Below, one piece after another: positions 33,561-44,930 of a stretch of DNA of 64,000 nt. Positions within the stretch are counted from its first letter, which is position 1, and each line of letters starts with the position of its first letter. The notes below the pieces were generated by a model. The model had not been told where the DNA came from. It did not search any database and worked only from the letters and a program-made list of their open reading frames with translations. The position numbers were made by a program, and so were the translations under genes. Source of the stretch: Tubiluchus corallicola (taxonomy: Eukaryota > Priapulida > Priapulimorpha > Priapulimorphida > Tubiluchidae); assembly GCA_030141605.1 (NCBI GenBank), contig JAQGDQ010002367.1, positions 62,001 through 126,000 of the forward strand, given 5' to 3'.

Positions 33561-34624
33561 ATATCAATGCAATCTTAACTAAAGTTTTGGTTCTATCTGA
33601 AATCTGTCTTGTCTCTGTTGTGCAATTTTGCACGATACAATTCTTAAGCAAACGGCTGACGTTGACACCTGTCGGTTGTCAATATAGTGACCCCATTTCC
33701 GGCTTGTAGGTAGTGTGAAGAAGAAGTGTGAGAGCGATACCGAGTTTGAAAAATTCCAGGTATAATTTTAATACCGAAACTAGCGTCTTGTACCTTTTAG
33801 CTATTAATGAAGCTCGGGTACAAGATACCAAGCCTGTGCTGCTTGACATCTTTATATCCAGGTAACAGTATGCCCCAAATATAAGGATAGAGTGTATGAT
33901 AGGCAGCTCAAGGTTACGTGTAGATTTTCACGAAACGTCTAACTTCCAGGCTTACAGTAGTACTAAAATACATGCTATCGTGAAAAGAAGCCAGACTGAT
34001 TCCGTTTAGTATGTGGCTTTAATGGAAGTTATTTGAAGTTTCAGCCAAGAAAATTTAAAACAGACTTGCCATTAAATTTTCACACTGATTCTCACTATAA
34101 TATACTGTAGTTTTCCAAAATCACTTAAACTAACATTCTAATAGCACATAGTTATTAAGATAACCAAAACGCTAAAGTTACACAATAAAAAATCGTTAAA
34201 AGTGCGAGCACAGATCGCAAGTTGCTAACACCTCTTATACTACATGTATATGACGATTCTTCATGAGAAACAGCACGAGGAAAATTCGTCGTAAAGGTTA
34301 CTGTGAAGTGCGACATAGAAAATAATGTGTTCCATTTTCGTGAGGAAGATGGCTGTTCAGGACAATTCATTCAAAAAGGTCTTTAGTCCGTTTCTATGCA
34401 AATGGACTCTCTACCTAAATTTTCGCTCTAAACAAATTTTTGTTCCCCGTAGAATATTTTCTAATCTTTTATACGTATAATTTAATGTAATTTTACACGT
34501 TACAGAATCGCACAGTTTAGCACATTGCCAAATAAACTCTTGTATGATTACTATGATAAACTCATGAAACCCTTTCCATTTTGAAAACCGTTACGAGTTT
34601 TAGTTGTATAATTAAAATACTTAC
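33561..34624. other. Channel intron 1, 5' part, nothing recognised
   Basis: No gene or element identified between the LINE relic and channel exon 1. Confidence 0.3.
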
Positions 34625-35158
34625 CTGAGCATCACGGTGCGATCTGTAACTCGCCCAGCAACATGCCTCAAGTTGATTTTCGTCTATTCCCCAGTATGTT
34701 AGCTCTTCTTCGTACATTGGTCCGCATACGTCGGTAGGCATGTGTAGCTTACCAGTTCGGTAATAGTTCAAAACGGCTGCAAATACAGTTGGATGACGGT
34801 CGAAGAAGTACTCTCCCGTAGTAGGTTCATAGTCAACATTCATGGCACTGGCGTTTTCGACAAGCCAAGCAAGTCTCGTGTCCGGTATGTTACGCAATGT
34901 AGATCGGTATGTTTCATGGCGGACACCCCCCACATTAATTATAATTCTGTTTTCTCGTTTTTGGTTGTATGAGGCAGACGGGACATCTAGTAGTTCCATG
35001 ACTGATAATCTCGGTGCTTGAGAGCTTTCGGGAATACCACTATGTGCTCGCGAATTTTTTCTCACAGTACCAATAAGGGCACGTGAATCTTTTCGAAAGG
35101 ATGATAGTGCCAGAAAGTCACTGCAGTCATAATCATCACGAAGCTCACAATCAGTCAT
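34625..35158 (-). CDS. Shaw: Shaw-like K+ channel, exon 1: start and T1 tetramerisation domain
   Basis: 178 codons from ATG at 35158 to the donor GCTCAG/GTAAGT (phase 0). Residues 1-68 are a variable N-terminus rich in Ser, Arg and Asp. The T1 (BTB-like) domain spans about 71-170: [65 protein letters not shown]. The zinc site of Kv2-4 channels is complete: His139, Cys145, Cys166 and Cys167 with the H-x5-C-x20-C-C spacing. Kv1 channels lack it, which supports a Shaw/Kv3 assignment. T1 lets four subunits of one subfamily assemble. An internal Met (residue 54, SVMELLD) could be an alternative start. No TATA box or 5' UTR exon was identified upstream. Confidence 0.92.
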
Positions 35159-36559
35159 AATCAGTCAAAATAAAGCATGTGCTTTGAAACCGCACTGTAG
35201 CTTATGTTGTACCACATGTTGAAGCTATTACGGTTTTGTGTTCTCTAAATTTTTCGTACCAGCTCTCTTGAAACTAAAGCATTAATGTTAATCATGGTTC
35301 GTTTTCTATCACAGATAGCTGCTCGTTGTCTAATTCATGATCTGAAAAAAGTCGTCAGCATACAGAGTTTAGAATTTAGAAATTATTTTCATGGAATTTT
35401 TATTATTTTTTAGCAGATAGCGCAGTGCAACAGACATATTGTATACAATGGTGTCATTTGTCCCCACTAACAATAGAGAATCAGTGTAAATACAATTTTA
35501 TGAAATAAAATAAATAAAATAAAATAAAACAAGTAGGCCTATTCACTTAATCAAGGCCTAAAAATATTTTAAATGGCTTATCACAAAATTTAGTTCTCTG
35601 GCGGACAATGTATTTCTTACTTGTAGAAATAAGTTACGATGTAAATCGTTTTCAATTTTGTTTTCACTTTATTTTCTTAACGTTCTAGGCATGCCATGAG
35701 ACCATGCTTTTACGTTAATTTTTTAGTGTCGTCTGTCAGGATATGTTTTTTCAAAGCAAACTTCTACAACAGACGACAAATTAAAGTGGAAGAAGACCAG
35801 TAAAATTATCGAACGAGACAGAAGGACAGTGACAAAAGCCCGCGCACACGCACCCACGTACACACACATGCACGCATGCACACATGCACGCACTCACGCA
35901 CGCACTCACGTACCCGCACGCACGCACGCACGCACACACACATACACACACCTTCGCGCACATGCACACACGCATTTCCAAAGCAAATTTCTGCAACAGG
36001 TGACAAAATTAATTAAAGTGGAAGAAAACTAGCAAAATTATCGAACGAGACAGAAAGACAGTGAAAAAGGCACATTACAGGGACGAAATATCATTTATTT
36101 TTGACTCCTCCGTACATTGTAAACATTGTAATGGCTCACCCAGATGAAGCCATTGCATAGTGGCGCTGAATATCAGGTATAAAACGGTCGCTATGGAATG
36201 GCTCGTGGGGCAACTGCATGTGTTCCGTTATTCAAGGCTACAAATACAATCTACTTGAGCTGATGAAGCGCACAGAGTGAATTCTGATTAGAGGGATAGT
36301 AAAAAGTGAAGGTAACGAGGAATAAGTAAAAGGAGACACTTGTGTTTTGTTTAAATTTAATTATGGAGTTCCCACATTTATTGTAAAGATGGCGGCGTGG
36401 CAAGATTTCATATTGTCATTGAGTTAATGGGACTACGTCATACTCGTGAAATACCTTTTTTGTAAATAAAGAAAAGTAGAAAGCCTGGCTAACATAAAAA
36501 GTAACTTAAGAGTAAATTACGGTGTAACAACTCATAATAGGGAAGATTTTGAATAGTCA
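35159..36559. other. Upstream region of the channel gene
   Basis: Probably holds the channel's 5' UTR and promoter on the minus strand, but no core promoter element can be named with confidence. Contains the microsatellite at 35835-35970. The 53-bp segment near 35790-35830 (GTGGAAGAAGACCAGTAAAA...ACAGAAGGACAGTGA) recurs as a near copy at 36018-36066, so the microsatellite sits between short direct repeats. Confidence 0.4.
35835..35975. repeat. (ACGC)n/(CA)n microsatellite
   Basis: Mixed GCACGCACGC, CACACA and CATGCA units. Cys-rich or His/Thr-rich open frames here are artefacts. Confidence 0.9.
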
Positions 36560-36965
36560 GTAATGGAGTATGCTCAGTATGATGACAGTGTATGGTGTAA
36601 TTATCAGACTTATTAGAACATACATGTACACAAAAACGAGCTGAAAACATATGTAGCAAAGCAATGAAAGGTATCAGTACACACAACTTGTTATTTGAAA
36701 ATTCCTTTGACTATTTACCAAAAAAAACGTATATTTCACAGAAGCAAAAATGTTTTATAAAATTGTTAATCAGTTAACAGCATTATATTTATTTGAAATA
36801 CTGCCAACTGAATACTTGTATTCATTGCGTAAGAGAGATGATTTGCTTTGTTCCATACTAGATGTAACTATTTTAAATACTCGCTCTTTCCTGTGTCCGT
36901 GACTGAATGGAACAATTTGCCAAATTTTATAAAAGACTCCTTCCGTCAGCGTATTTTGCAGCAGG
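36560..36965 (+). pseudogene. LINE reverse transcriptase C-terminal end
   Basis: Reads MEYAQYDDSVWCNYQTY at the start (typical: L-E-Y-A-x-x-x-W). Worn RK-rich pieces follow, then the closing motif CNYFKYSLFPVSVTEWNNLP followed by NFIKDSF at 36860-36945. The latter is the usual Y-x-x-S-F-F-P-R-x-h-x-x-W-N-x-L-P end of CR1/Jockey-type ORF2. Confidence 0.72.
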
Positions 36966-39900
36966 TACAAAAAGTATCTGCATACCTACATATTACACAC
37001 ATGACTCTCATTCAGGAGCAGTTCCACAAACTCGAAAAAATAGAATTATTACAAGAAATAGACGATTTGCATGAGAAAACAAAGGAAAAATATGGGAAAA
37101 ATGAAGGGCTGGGGAAAACAGGTAACATAAGAGAAATGAAGACAGAATTCAGACAGTCACAATGTTATATGCCGTATCACCACAAAAGGCTAAGATGTTA
37201 TTTTGGAAATACTGCAGATACAAACACGGGAAGTTTGGTGAAATGACAACAATTTGTAGATACTATAGAGATGGTAAGCGCTGTTCCTATGGACGGAAGA
37301 TTTTGACATGAAAAAGAGACAGTGTAACAGAGAAAAATAGTGATGATCGATAGAGATGGAAGAGGATGTGATGAAAATGAAATGAAAATAGATCAAACAA
37401 AGTATGGGCGGGAGATTATGAACGTAGAGGAAATGAGTGGAACATTAAAAACTGGATTAGCGATTAAAAAGCAAGAAATGAAGAAATGCAGAGGTTGAAA
37501 CAACAAATTCTTTTTAGGGACCAAGAACAAAAATGATGGTGCAAATAAGTCAGTATTGTTAGAGAAAAGAGAAAATATAGAAAAAATATAGGAAATATAA
37601 GAAGGGGTGTAAAAATAAAAAATGTGCAAAAATTTCAAAATATATTATGCAAACTGTAGATGTATGAAAAGAAAAGAAGAAAGTATCACAGCAATGTTAG
37701 AAGAAAAGCATTTAGAAAATAATATGTTTGGTAGAAACTTTTTGAAATGAGGAAGAAGTTGTTTATTTTAACGAAAACAATAAAGTATGAAAAATTTATA
37801 AATAATCGTGAAGAAGATAAAGGCTGTATACTTGTGAAGGAGGTAGCTATGGTAACATACCTGTATTCTAGAAAAGGTAAATGAAAATTATGAAGAACTT
37901 TGGCTGATCACAAACAATGGAAGGACTAAAATAAAGAACAAAAATACAGAAGTTGAAGAAAATGTACCAACATACATACAGACATGTAGACATGCGGAAA
38001 GAGAAAGAAAAAATCATAATGATCAGTGATTATAACCGTAAAATCGGGAAAATAATAAGTAGATTCAGAGACTATGTAGCGCCAGCAGGTAGACCATTAT
38101 AAATAAATACAAAAAGCAAACCTGGAAGTATTAAATGGTGATTCAAAATGCAAGAGTATGCGGACAGCGCAGAAGGCGAAGCAAAATCAGTAACACAATT
38201 GTGATGACCCTGATCCTGTATTTCCTCTAGGGGAATCAAAAAGGGGAATGCTGCGTTAGTTTTACATCTCATAACAGAAGGGAGCTAGTATGATAGTCAC
38301 TAAATGTATGGATGCAGATCGGCCTAAGGCTGATGTTAAAAATACGGGGGACTATGGCCTATTTGCATTCTATACACTGATGGATCTAAAGAAAAAGAAA
38401 GATCAAATGGCAGATATTAAAATAATTAATCAAACAATTTAATTATCAACAAATTCCAAAGTGATTCGATTTAAGCAAAAGTTCAGTAATAACAAAGATA
38501 TAGCAATATTGACAAAGCTTGGGGTTAGTAGGGTATATACGTTTGCATGAAGTTCATGTCTGCCCACTATGTACCTAGGTTTTTTTGGAACACTTTTCCT
38601 TTAAAGCGAACAGTCTGTAGAACGGTAGCAATACGTCGTATAACCTCTGCGTCTGAATACAGTTGTGATTCCAAACTTCGTCAGAGAACTACCAATTAGT
38701 CTTTACCCAGCAAGTAGCATCGAAGAACATTGGGCTAGTATACGTGACGTTTACGTTATCAGTGCGATGTTAGTTACGATCGTAACAAAAGCGAAAAGTA
38801 CCTGTTACCACCCTGGATGTGGTTCTGTAGTAGGTCGATCCATTTGTCCGTCCGTGGGTAACTCCACTATTGCAGACTGCAAGCCAGCATCTCTGGGACA
38901 ACTCTGGTTGACGACCACAGGCTACACCAACTAGGCTCTCACTGTATCACCATGTACATTACACACCATATCTTGTGTGAAACTTTCTAGTACGGCATTT
39001 CTCTTCAAAAACATATAACTTCACAGAGACGAGTAAATGACCTGTCTCGTTCTGTGTCAAGTTGCCGTCTATATCTAAACAGTGTTGAACGAAGTTCATC
39101 GAGAAGCCACTCGCTTAAACAGCTGTAATTTTATTCACCTGTACACTATCGTTAACCTTGACTTAGCCACTGCATTACAGCCGCGATAGGGCAGACAAGA
39201 GTGGGTCAGACGGAATTCAAAAGGGGGTCTGTTAGTAGGTGCCTACATCCTAACAAATTATCAGTAATTAATAACACAATTAACTATCACTGCCAGTAGC
39301 TAAATATCATACATATCAATTAATTGAACATACAGTATGAATAGGGCTTAATGTTGCATAAGCGTAATGTGAGAACTATTAAATCTAGGGCGAAACATGA
39401 CAACAATGCAATATTTACTAACAGTATATTAGAGGGAGGCATTCATAATAGAGAATAAAAAGTGAAGTGAGAGAAGAGAAGTAACGAGCTAAGAGAGAAA
39501 GATGCTAAGTGTTGGAGAGTGTTAACCAATAAAGGAGAATATTAACAAAATGTGGGAAAGCGAAGACAGCTTTCAAGAAAAATATGACAAGTGGAACGGT
39601 GAAGCACTTTAATAAAAGAAAGTCTAAACAAATGTACTAAAAGGAAGAGAGGTATTTCAAAAGGTGTTAGAATACTAAAAAAAATTAAAAAAGATTTGAA
39701 GTCACAGCAAAATAAGACAGGTATTAGCATAACAGAAAAACAAATAATGGCTGAAAAAATAAACATAGTCGCGCAACACGTACTTGAATAAGAACAAAGT
39801 GATCAAACAAGAAGAATAAAAAAAGGTGCGGAAAGTTTCAATAATGGAGCCGGCATTCGATCTAAAAGATTTTGGGAATTCTGACGAGCAGGAAGAAAGA
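36966..39900 (+). pseudogene. Possible second LINE (CCCH finger, endonuclease, linker), very decayed
   Basis: Three pieces in plausible order on the plus strand. At 37250-37310 is ICRYYRDGKRCSYGRK, a CCCH zinc-finger start as in some LINE ORF1 or linker proteins. At about 38018-38045 is ISDYNRKIG, resembling the G-D-F-N-A-x-I-G endonuclease motif. At 39590-39890 a basic linker ends GIRSKRFWEF. The spans between them (38280-39380 especially) hold nothing I can place. The assignment is weak and the pieces may belong to different elements. Confidence 0.35.
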
Positions 39901-40479
39901 GGTACGTCACATTTTTACTGTTGTGAATAAATTTATAAATCGGCAATTTGGTAGTAAATTAATGGAGTTATCAGCTGAATTAGATTCAGTTGATAAATCT
40001 CATGCCTCCCTGATTTTCATAAGATAAATTTATTGGTTGACAGAGAAACTCACCCAGCTGATAAGTACGGATTTAATGCGATGCAAATTATTGTACATTT
40101 TAGAGAAATACAGGTGTGTCTTGTATAGAAAATTGTAGGAACACAGATGTCTTGTTTAAGCGAAGACACTATTGTCTCGTATAGCCACATGCAGAGTTAC
40201 AGTTAATTAACGGAAGGTCGGTAGTATGCAGATGTCGTATAGAGGTGACTTTATGATTGTCACCAAGGTCTGTGCTCGGAGACATTGGAAGAGAGAAATC
40301 TGAAGATTTGCCGACGACGGAAAGAGATCTCACGGAGCGAAAGAATTCGAAGAAACACCTTGCTGATCGTAAAGTCAGAAATCGCATGGCGGGTGGTGTC
40401 ACCTGCCACAGGTGTTGCCATATGGTGCAATATTTAGCAAGGTCAGCTCTCCGAGTTATAAACTCTAAGTTTTAGACTA
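39901..40479. other. Unassigned; possibly inside a gypsy LTR
   Basis: The plus-strand open frame at 40257-40475 (72 codons) is Arg/Lys/Glu-rich and not recognised. The segment could be part of the LTR that starts at 41275 on the minus strand. Confidence 0.25.
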
Positions 40480-41275
40480 GCGACACACACACACACGAGG
40501 AGCGACGTGAGTTACACACACCCACGCACATCGAGGAGGAGAGTCTGACAGTGTGTCCGAGACAGCCTTCTAGAAGAGAAGAACATCATTTGACACCAGC
40601 GTAGAGGAGTCTGCGTTCTCAGCAATAGACTGGGCACTGGATCAACAAAAGTCTCGTTAAGCTATTTGGAGTTGACCAAGTGTAAGGGTACATTGGTCAA
40701 TCCGCAAGTTAAGTGTACTTTCACATTTCTGTAGTTTCACATTGTATTAAGCACCATAAGTGCAGCATACTGAATCGTTGTCAAGTAAAGTGAATGAGCA
40801 TCTTCTCTGGAGCTATACACTAATTGTAAGCGCTCACCAGCGTATAGGGATAAATCTTGTAAAGCAAACCAGGTTAGATAACGTGTATTCTGTAATTGAA
40901 TAAATTCAATTCACTGTGGTAACGTCGATAACAAGTTCTTGTATGATTAAGAGCGTTCAAAGTAAAGCAACACTAAATCCTAGAAAACTCATTTGCGGGA
41001 GCTACGCTCGATAACTTGAGGGAAGAAGACCTCCACTCACAACGCAAGGTCAAAGTGACAGTCTTGAAGGACAGTATCATTGCCTGATAGACTTAACTAA
41101 AGCCCTCGGAGTCAGGTGACAGAATCACCTTATAGCGAACTGGAAGCGAATCTGTAAAATCTAAATTAATCAATATACAATCTATACAATCTATAGATTC
41201 AATTCATGATCACTCGATACGGCTAGATAAAACTATACGATCAATCTATCGAGAAAAAGGGGTCGTGATATTACA
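40480..41275 (-). repeat. Probable 3' LTR of the gypsy element at 41474-43660
   Basis: On the minus strand a purine tract AAGGAGG is followed at 41275 by TGTAATATCACGACCCCTTT, a classical TG-start of a gypsy 3' LTR placed just after the polyprotein tail. The other end could not be located, so the left limit is a guess. A (CA)n run lies at 40483-40493. Confidence 0.45.
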
Positions 41276-41473
41276 CCTCCTTAGCTCAGCATCTCAGCAA
41301 CAGGAGTGCAGAGGTTACCTCTTTCATCAACTGCATCCAAAAGTGACTGCAGATCTTTCTCAGGCCTGTATATCGCCTGTCAAACAGAAGATGGAAACAT
41401 TGATAATTTTCTTCTCTCGTGAAAACCATACCACCCTACCAGTTCTGACCACCAATAGTAAAACACGTTGCAG

Positions 41474-42408
41474 TTAAAGCAGACTTACTTCATTGTCTGG
41501 AATCGTCTGTGCCAGAAACCGTCTTGTTGTTATGACTGATGCAATTATTATTTTTGGATTATAGGTAGACATCCCAGACGAGGACAGTATGATTGTATTT
41601 CGCACACTGCAAAGAACGTTATTGGCATCTACATCCCAGTGTACGCTGGCAGGTAGTAGGCCTCGTATAGAGCGTATGGTTGACTCCTGTGCTCGAGTTC
41701 GAGTTGCAGTTTGGTCGGTAAAAATGTAATCTCCATAAAACGTGGTCTTGAGGCGATTACGATGCGGATAGGTGTAGAGAGGAGGTGAGGGACGCTCGCG
41801 ATCGTCCAAGGATATATCATAGAATGTCGGAGGGGTGATACAAGGTGGTGTTAGAATTAGGTCATCTTGATCCGGAATGATAAGTGAGGAAGGTGAAACT
41901 TCATGCTCAGGGTTAGGAGAGGGAGAGGCAGTAACCTGGGTTAATAACTGATTTTCTTCATTTTCTATCCCAAAATCCAACTGGTCGTAGATTATTGTCT
42001 CGCAACTTTCATCGTTGCTCAAAATCGATTTCAACTTTTGTGGACTCACGTCCATCTCTACCGACAATGAGTTTACTTCTTCTCTGGAATCATTAGTTCC
42101 GTTTCCATCTACAGTAATTGGGATAGAGCTAAGTTGTTTATTCGGAGTGGAAGTACGTGGGCGGACTGGAGAGAGGTGGGCAGTGAAAGATCGCTAGGGT
42201 TGAAGAGAGTGGGAGAGTCAAGCTGTGGTGAGAGGGCTGGAAAAGAAGGGCTGGAAGTACTGGGCATCAAGGCAGGAAAACTCGAAGCAGTATCAACTTC
42301 TTTATTACCGACCGAAGCTTGTTCTGGTGAGTAGTGAGTCTGGTGGAGGTAACCCAAAAGATAGAGACTCATTAGCCTGACTGGATTCGGTGCTGATTTC
42401 CGAAGCAT
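41474..42408 (-). pseudogene. Gypsy polyprotein C-terminal tail
   Basis: Two overlapping open frames (42408-42109 and 42067-41474) continue the polyprotein beyond the integrase. They are Ser/Pro/Asp-rich and include YTYPHRNRLKTTFYGDYIF, a basic P-x-R-x-R-x-x-x-x-Y-G-D-Y-h motif like the end of the related copy at 26090 (YPRRTRKVPEYYSGYV). The frame changes show decay. Confidence 0.65.
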
Positions 42409-43660
42409 CGTAGATAATTGTTACTTGCGCGTCTGCGTTAGGTTGAGTGGAATTATTTTGCGTTGCATTGTCTTGTGCATTCCAAGAGAAGCCCGTGGGT
42501 GGCGCATATTTCCAAAGCCTATTGGCATGCACAACTTTACAATTTCTGGCGCCTGGAAGTTTGATACGGTATACCACATCTGATAATCGTTTGACTACAG
42601 TATAACGTCCATCCCAATCCATTTGCAGTTTGGGTGAACGTCCAACCTTACGTTGAGGGTTGAAGAACCATACTAAATCATGTTCTTTAAAACGAGAACG
42701 TTTAGCTTTAACGTCGTGCCTTCGACGCATTGTTTCACCTGGGAAGCGCAAATTATTTCGAATAAAATGGTGAACATCATGTAGACTATCTTCTAAGTAC
42801 TTTACATGGTCAACTACATTATGACAGACAGATTCAGGAGGTCGGCCCGTTAGCAAGTCGAGAGGAAGACGTAGTTCCCGACCCATCATGGCTTTGGCTG
42901 GAGTAAACCCTGTAGCATCATGTTCTGCTGACCGATAACTTAAAAGAAATAAGGGCATTTTCACATCCCAGACGCGCTGGTGTAAACTTGCGAATTGTGC
43001 CAATTGACGGGAGATTTTAATGTACCTTTCTGAGAGGCCATTTGATTGAGGCCTTAAAGGGGTGGTACGCGTATTGACAATGTCTACATCTATTGCTATG
43101 CGCTCCATTGGAGCTCCTACCCCGTTTTCTACTTTGAGCGCGTCCCATTGGTGCCAAATAGCTTTTGATTCAGGGCTTAGAGCAGAAACTTGCGCCCATG
43201 CAGGTTTTTGGGCTGAAGTTTGCAAAAATCCCAATATTGGGGCTATGTCTCTGTCTTTGGTCTGCTCTTCAGCAAAATCAAGATTTACATCTCTTAATGT
43301 TGTGCCGATTTTATTAATTTTCGCATTTTGTTGCATTACGTTACACGGTTCTCGTTCGCTACAATGTTTGCAACTGGCTTCGCAGGGCCGACGAGAAAGC
43401 GCGTCCGCATTTCCGTGGCTTTTGCCTGCACGATATTCTATTGTGTAATCATACTGGTCTAATTTGCAAAGCCAGCGAGCTAACTGACCTTCTGGTTTAC
43501 GCAAAGTTCTCAGCCAGCGAAGAGCAGCATGGTCAGTGGGTATAACAAACTGCCGTCCGTAAAGATAGTGGTGAAAGTGATTCACAGCTTTAACCACTGC
43601 AAGAAGTTCGTTGGCATTCCAGGTCAGCTGGCTTCTCACACCAGGTGTAGGCCCAAACAA
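42305..43660 (-). pseudogene. Gypsy RNase H-integrase, open but with in-frame losses
   Basis: 451 codons without a stop. Residues about 10-95 are RNase H (ELLAVVKAVNHFHHYLYGRQ, TDHAALRWLRTL, YTIEYRAGKSHGNADALSRR), lacking its N-terminal part. A Cys-rich linker follows. The H2C2 zinc domain is absent: the frame jumps to GAPMERIAIDVD (first integrase Asp), then at once to TRTTPLRPQSNGLSERYIK (catalytic Glu). The segment between, with the second Asp, is missing. Then come SYRSAEHDATGFTPAKAMMG, the GPY/F-like module (FNPQRKVGRSPKLQMDW, RLSDVVYRIKLPGARN) and a Ser/Asn-rich tail. The protein could not catalyse integration. The copy resembles 25979-28020. Confidence 0.85.
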
Positions 43661-43959
43661 GTCGTCTGGACCTACAAGAAAGGGGTGAGTCGCTGCTGAC
43701 GTGGAACCAGGGCGTGTAGAGGGCCCTACCCCTGACCCGACACAGGTGCCTCCGTAACAATATGTTAAGCAACTATTAGTAGCGCATCACAGGAAACGGC
43801 TTGGGTCGTCACATCCATCAATACATACCACATCACTGCACCAGTCACAGCAAAAACATTGTTCTCATGCAGAGATGATGCCAGACTACAAAATAAATCT
43901 GCTTTAAAAATACTCTGCATTTTACCACTAGTGGACAAAGCTGATGGAGTGGCCTGGTC
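43661..43959. other. Edge of the gypsy copy, nothing further recognised
   Basis: On the minus strand the motif TGTTACGGAGGCACCTGTGT near 43762 precedes the open frame, but no reverse transcriptase is readable, so the element is truncated here. Confidence 0.3.
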
Positions 43960-44930
43960 TTCATGAGAGAAAAATTGTCAATATTCTCCAATTTGTTATT
44001 TAACGGGAGATATAAAGGCTTGGAAAAAGACAGCAGTCACTGTTCAATACAACAGATGAAAGTGGAGTTTGTGGAATGCACTCCGGCTGGTTTTTGCTTG
44101 CCTGAAATAGCACCCTTTTTACATGTGGAGGTGACACACGCAATTTTTGCATACAGCAGATGATGAGCTAAAGGATGTAAGAATGTGACAATGCATACTG
44201 TTGATACAAATGTGGTAGTGTTTGCTGTGGCTGTATTTAATAAAATGGAAATTGCTGCTGATGAGCTGTGAATTACGTCTGGAATTGGTTACAGTTTATG
44301 GTCTATACCTCTTCACGAAATAGTTGCCACGTTTAATCTGTTTACTGACATTTCAAGTCTTCTGTGCTTATATTGTGTGACTCTGTCTCTGAATTTGCTC
44401 GCAGAGGAAAGACAGCTTCAGAAACCTGAGGTAAGCGAAGCATTTATACAGAACTGACAGACATGGCAAAAGAAATTACTGGCGAATTAGTCACACTGCT
44501 AGAAATATGTATTGTGCTAAACTACGATTGTAGTACAGGGAGCATGGTAGTAAATAAAGCAAAAAGTAGTTATTTGCACAAAACGCAAGTTCTTTGGAGA
44601 ACATCCAGCACAACAGCCCTAAGGCAGCACATTAAACGCATTTGATACCAAGCCATTTGTTAGAATCAGGCATCTGACTGGGGTCGGACAAAAGAAGTTA
44701 TTGAGTGGCATTCTCTGTGGGCTTCCAGAGCGATCTGATTGGAGTTGGACAAAAGAAGCTAGTGAGTAGAAGCTTCTGTGGACCACCCTCCCAGAAACAT
44801 CAAAATCATGAGTTTATTAACTGCAGCTGTGAGAAATGGAGTAGTGGATGATGTAAGTGCACTTAGGGCTGATGCTGTAACACTAAAGCTGGGCTAAATT
44901 GTACTGCAGTGTTCGTAAGACTACTAGAGC
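43960..44930 (+). pseudogene. Decayed copy of a repetitive invertebrate gene family (unknown function)
   Basis: Four blocks appear in order. HVEVTHAIFAYSR (near 44125-44160) is like the H-E-E-A-D-T-R-I box. TMHTVDTNVVVFAVAVFNKM (44190-44250) is like T-V-D-T-D-V-V-V-L-A-V. From 44475, TGELVTLLEICIVLNYDCST and TALRQHIKRI; then SDWGRTKEVIEWH. LLWTTLPETSKS at 44775-44815 is like W-T-T-L-P-E-A-S-K-S. I remember this set, in this order, from a multicopy uncharacterised protein of marine invertebrates, probably mobile. Stops and frameshifts show this copy is dead. The W-W-T-K block at 44675 and 44735 is duplicated. Confidence 0.5.

Larger units (their letters stand above)
6641..35158 (-). other. Shaw: Gene locus: Shaw/Kv3-type potassium channel (5' and middle part)
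   Basis: Gene-level entry for the three exons listed separately (34625-35158, 20645-20848, 6641-7477). Introns are about 13.8 kb (20849-34624) and 13.2 kb (7478-20644), both in phase 0. Joined, the exons encode 525 residues running from the start Met through S6, and they align without gaps at the junctions to the animal Kv3/Shaw family. The C-terminal exon is not in the window or was not recognised. The introns hold most of the transposons described here. Upstream of the Met no promoter or 5' UTR exon could be fixed. Confidence 0.9.
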
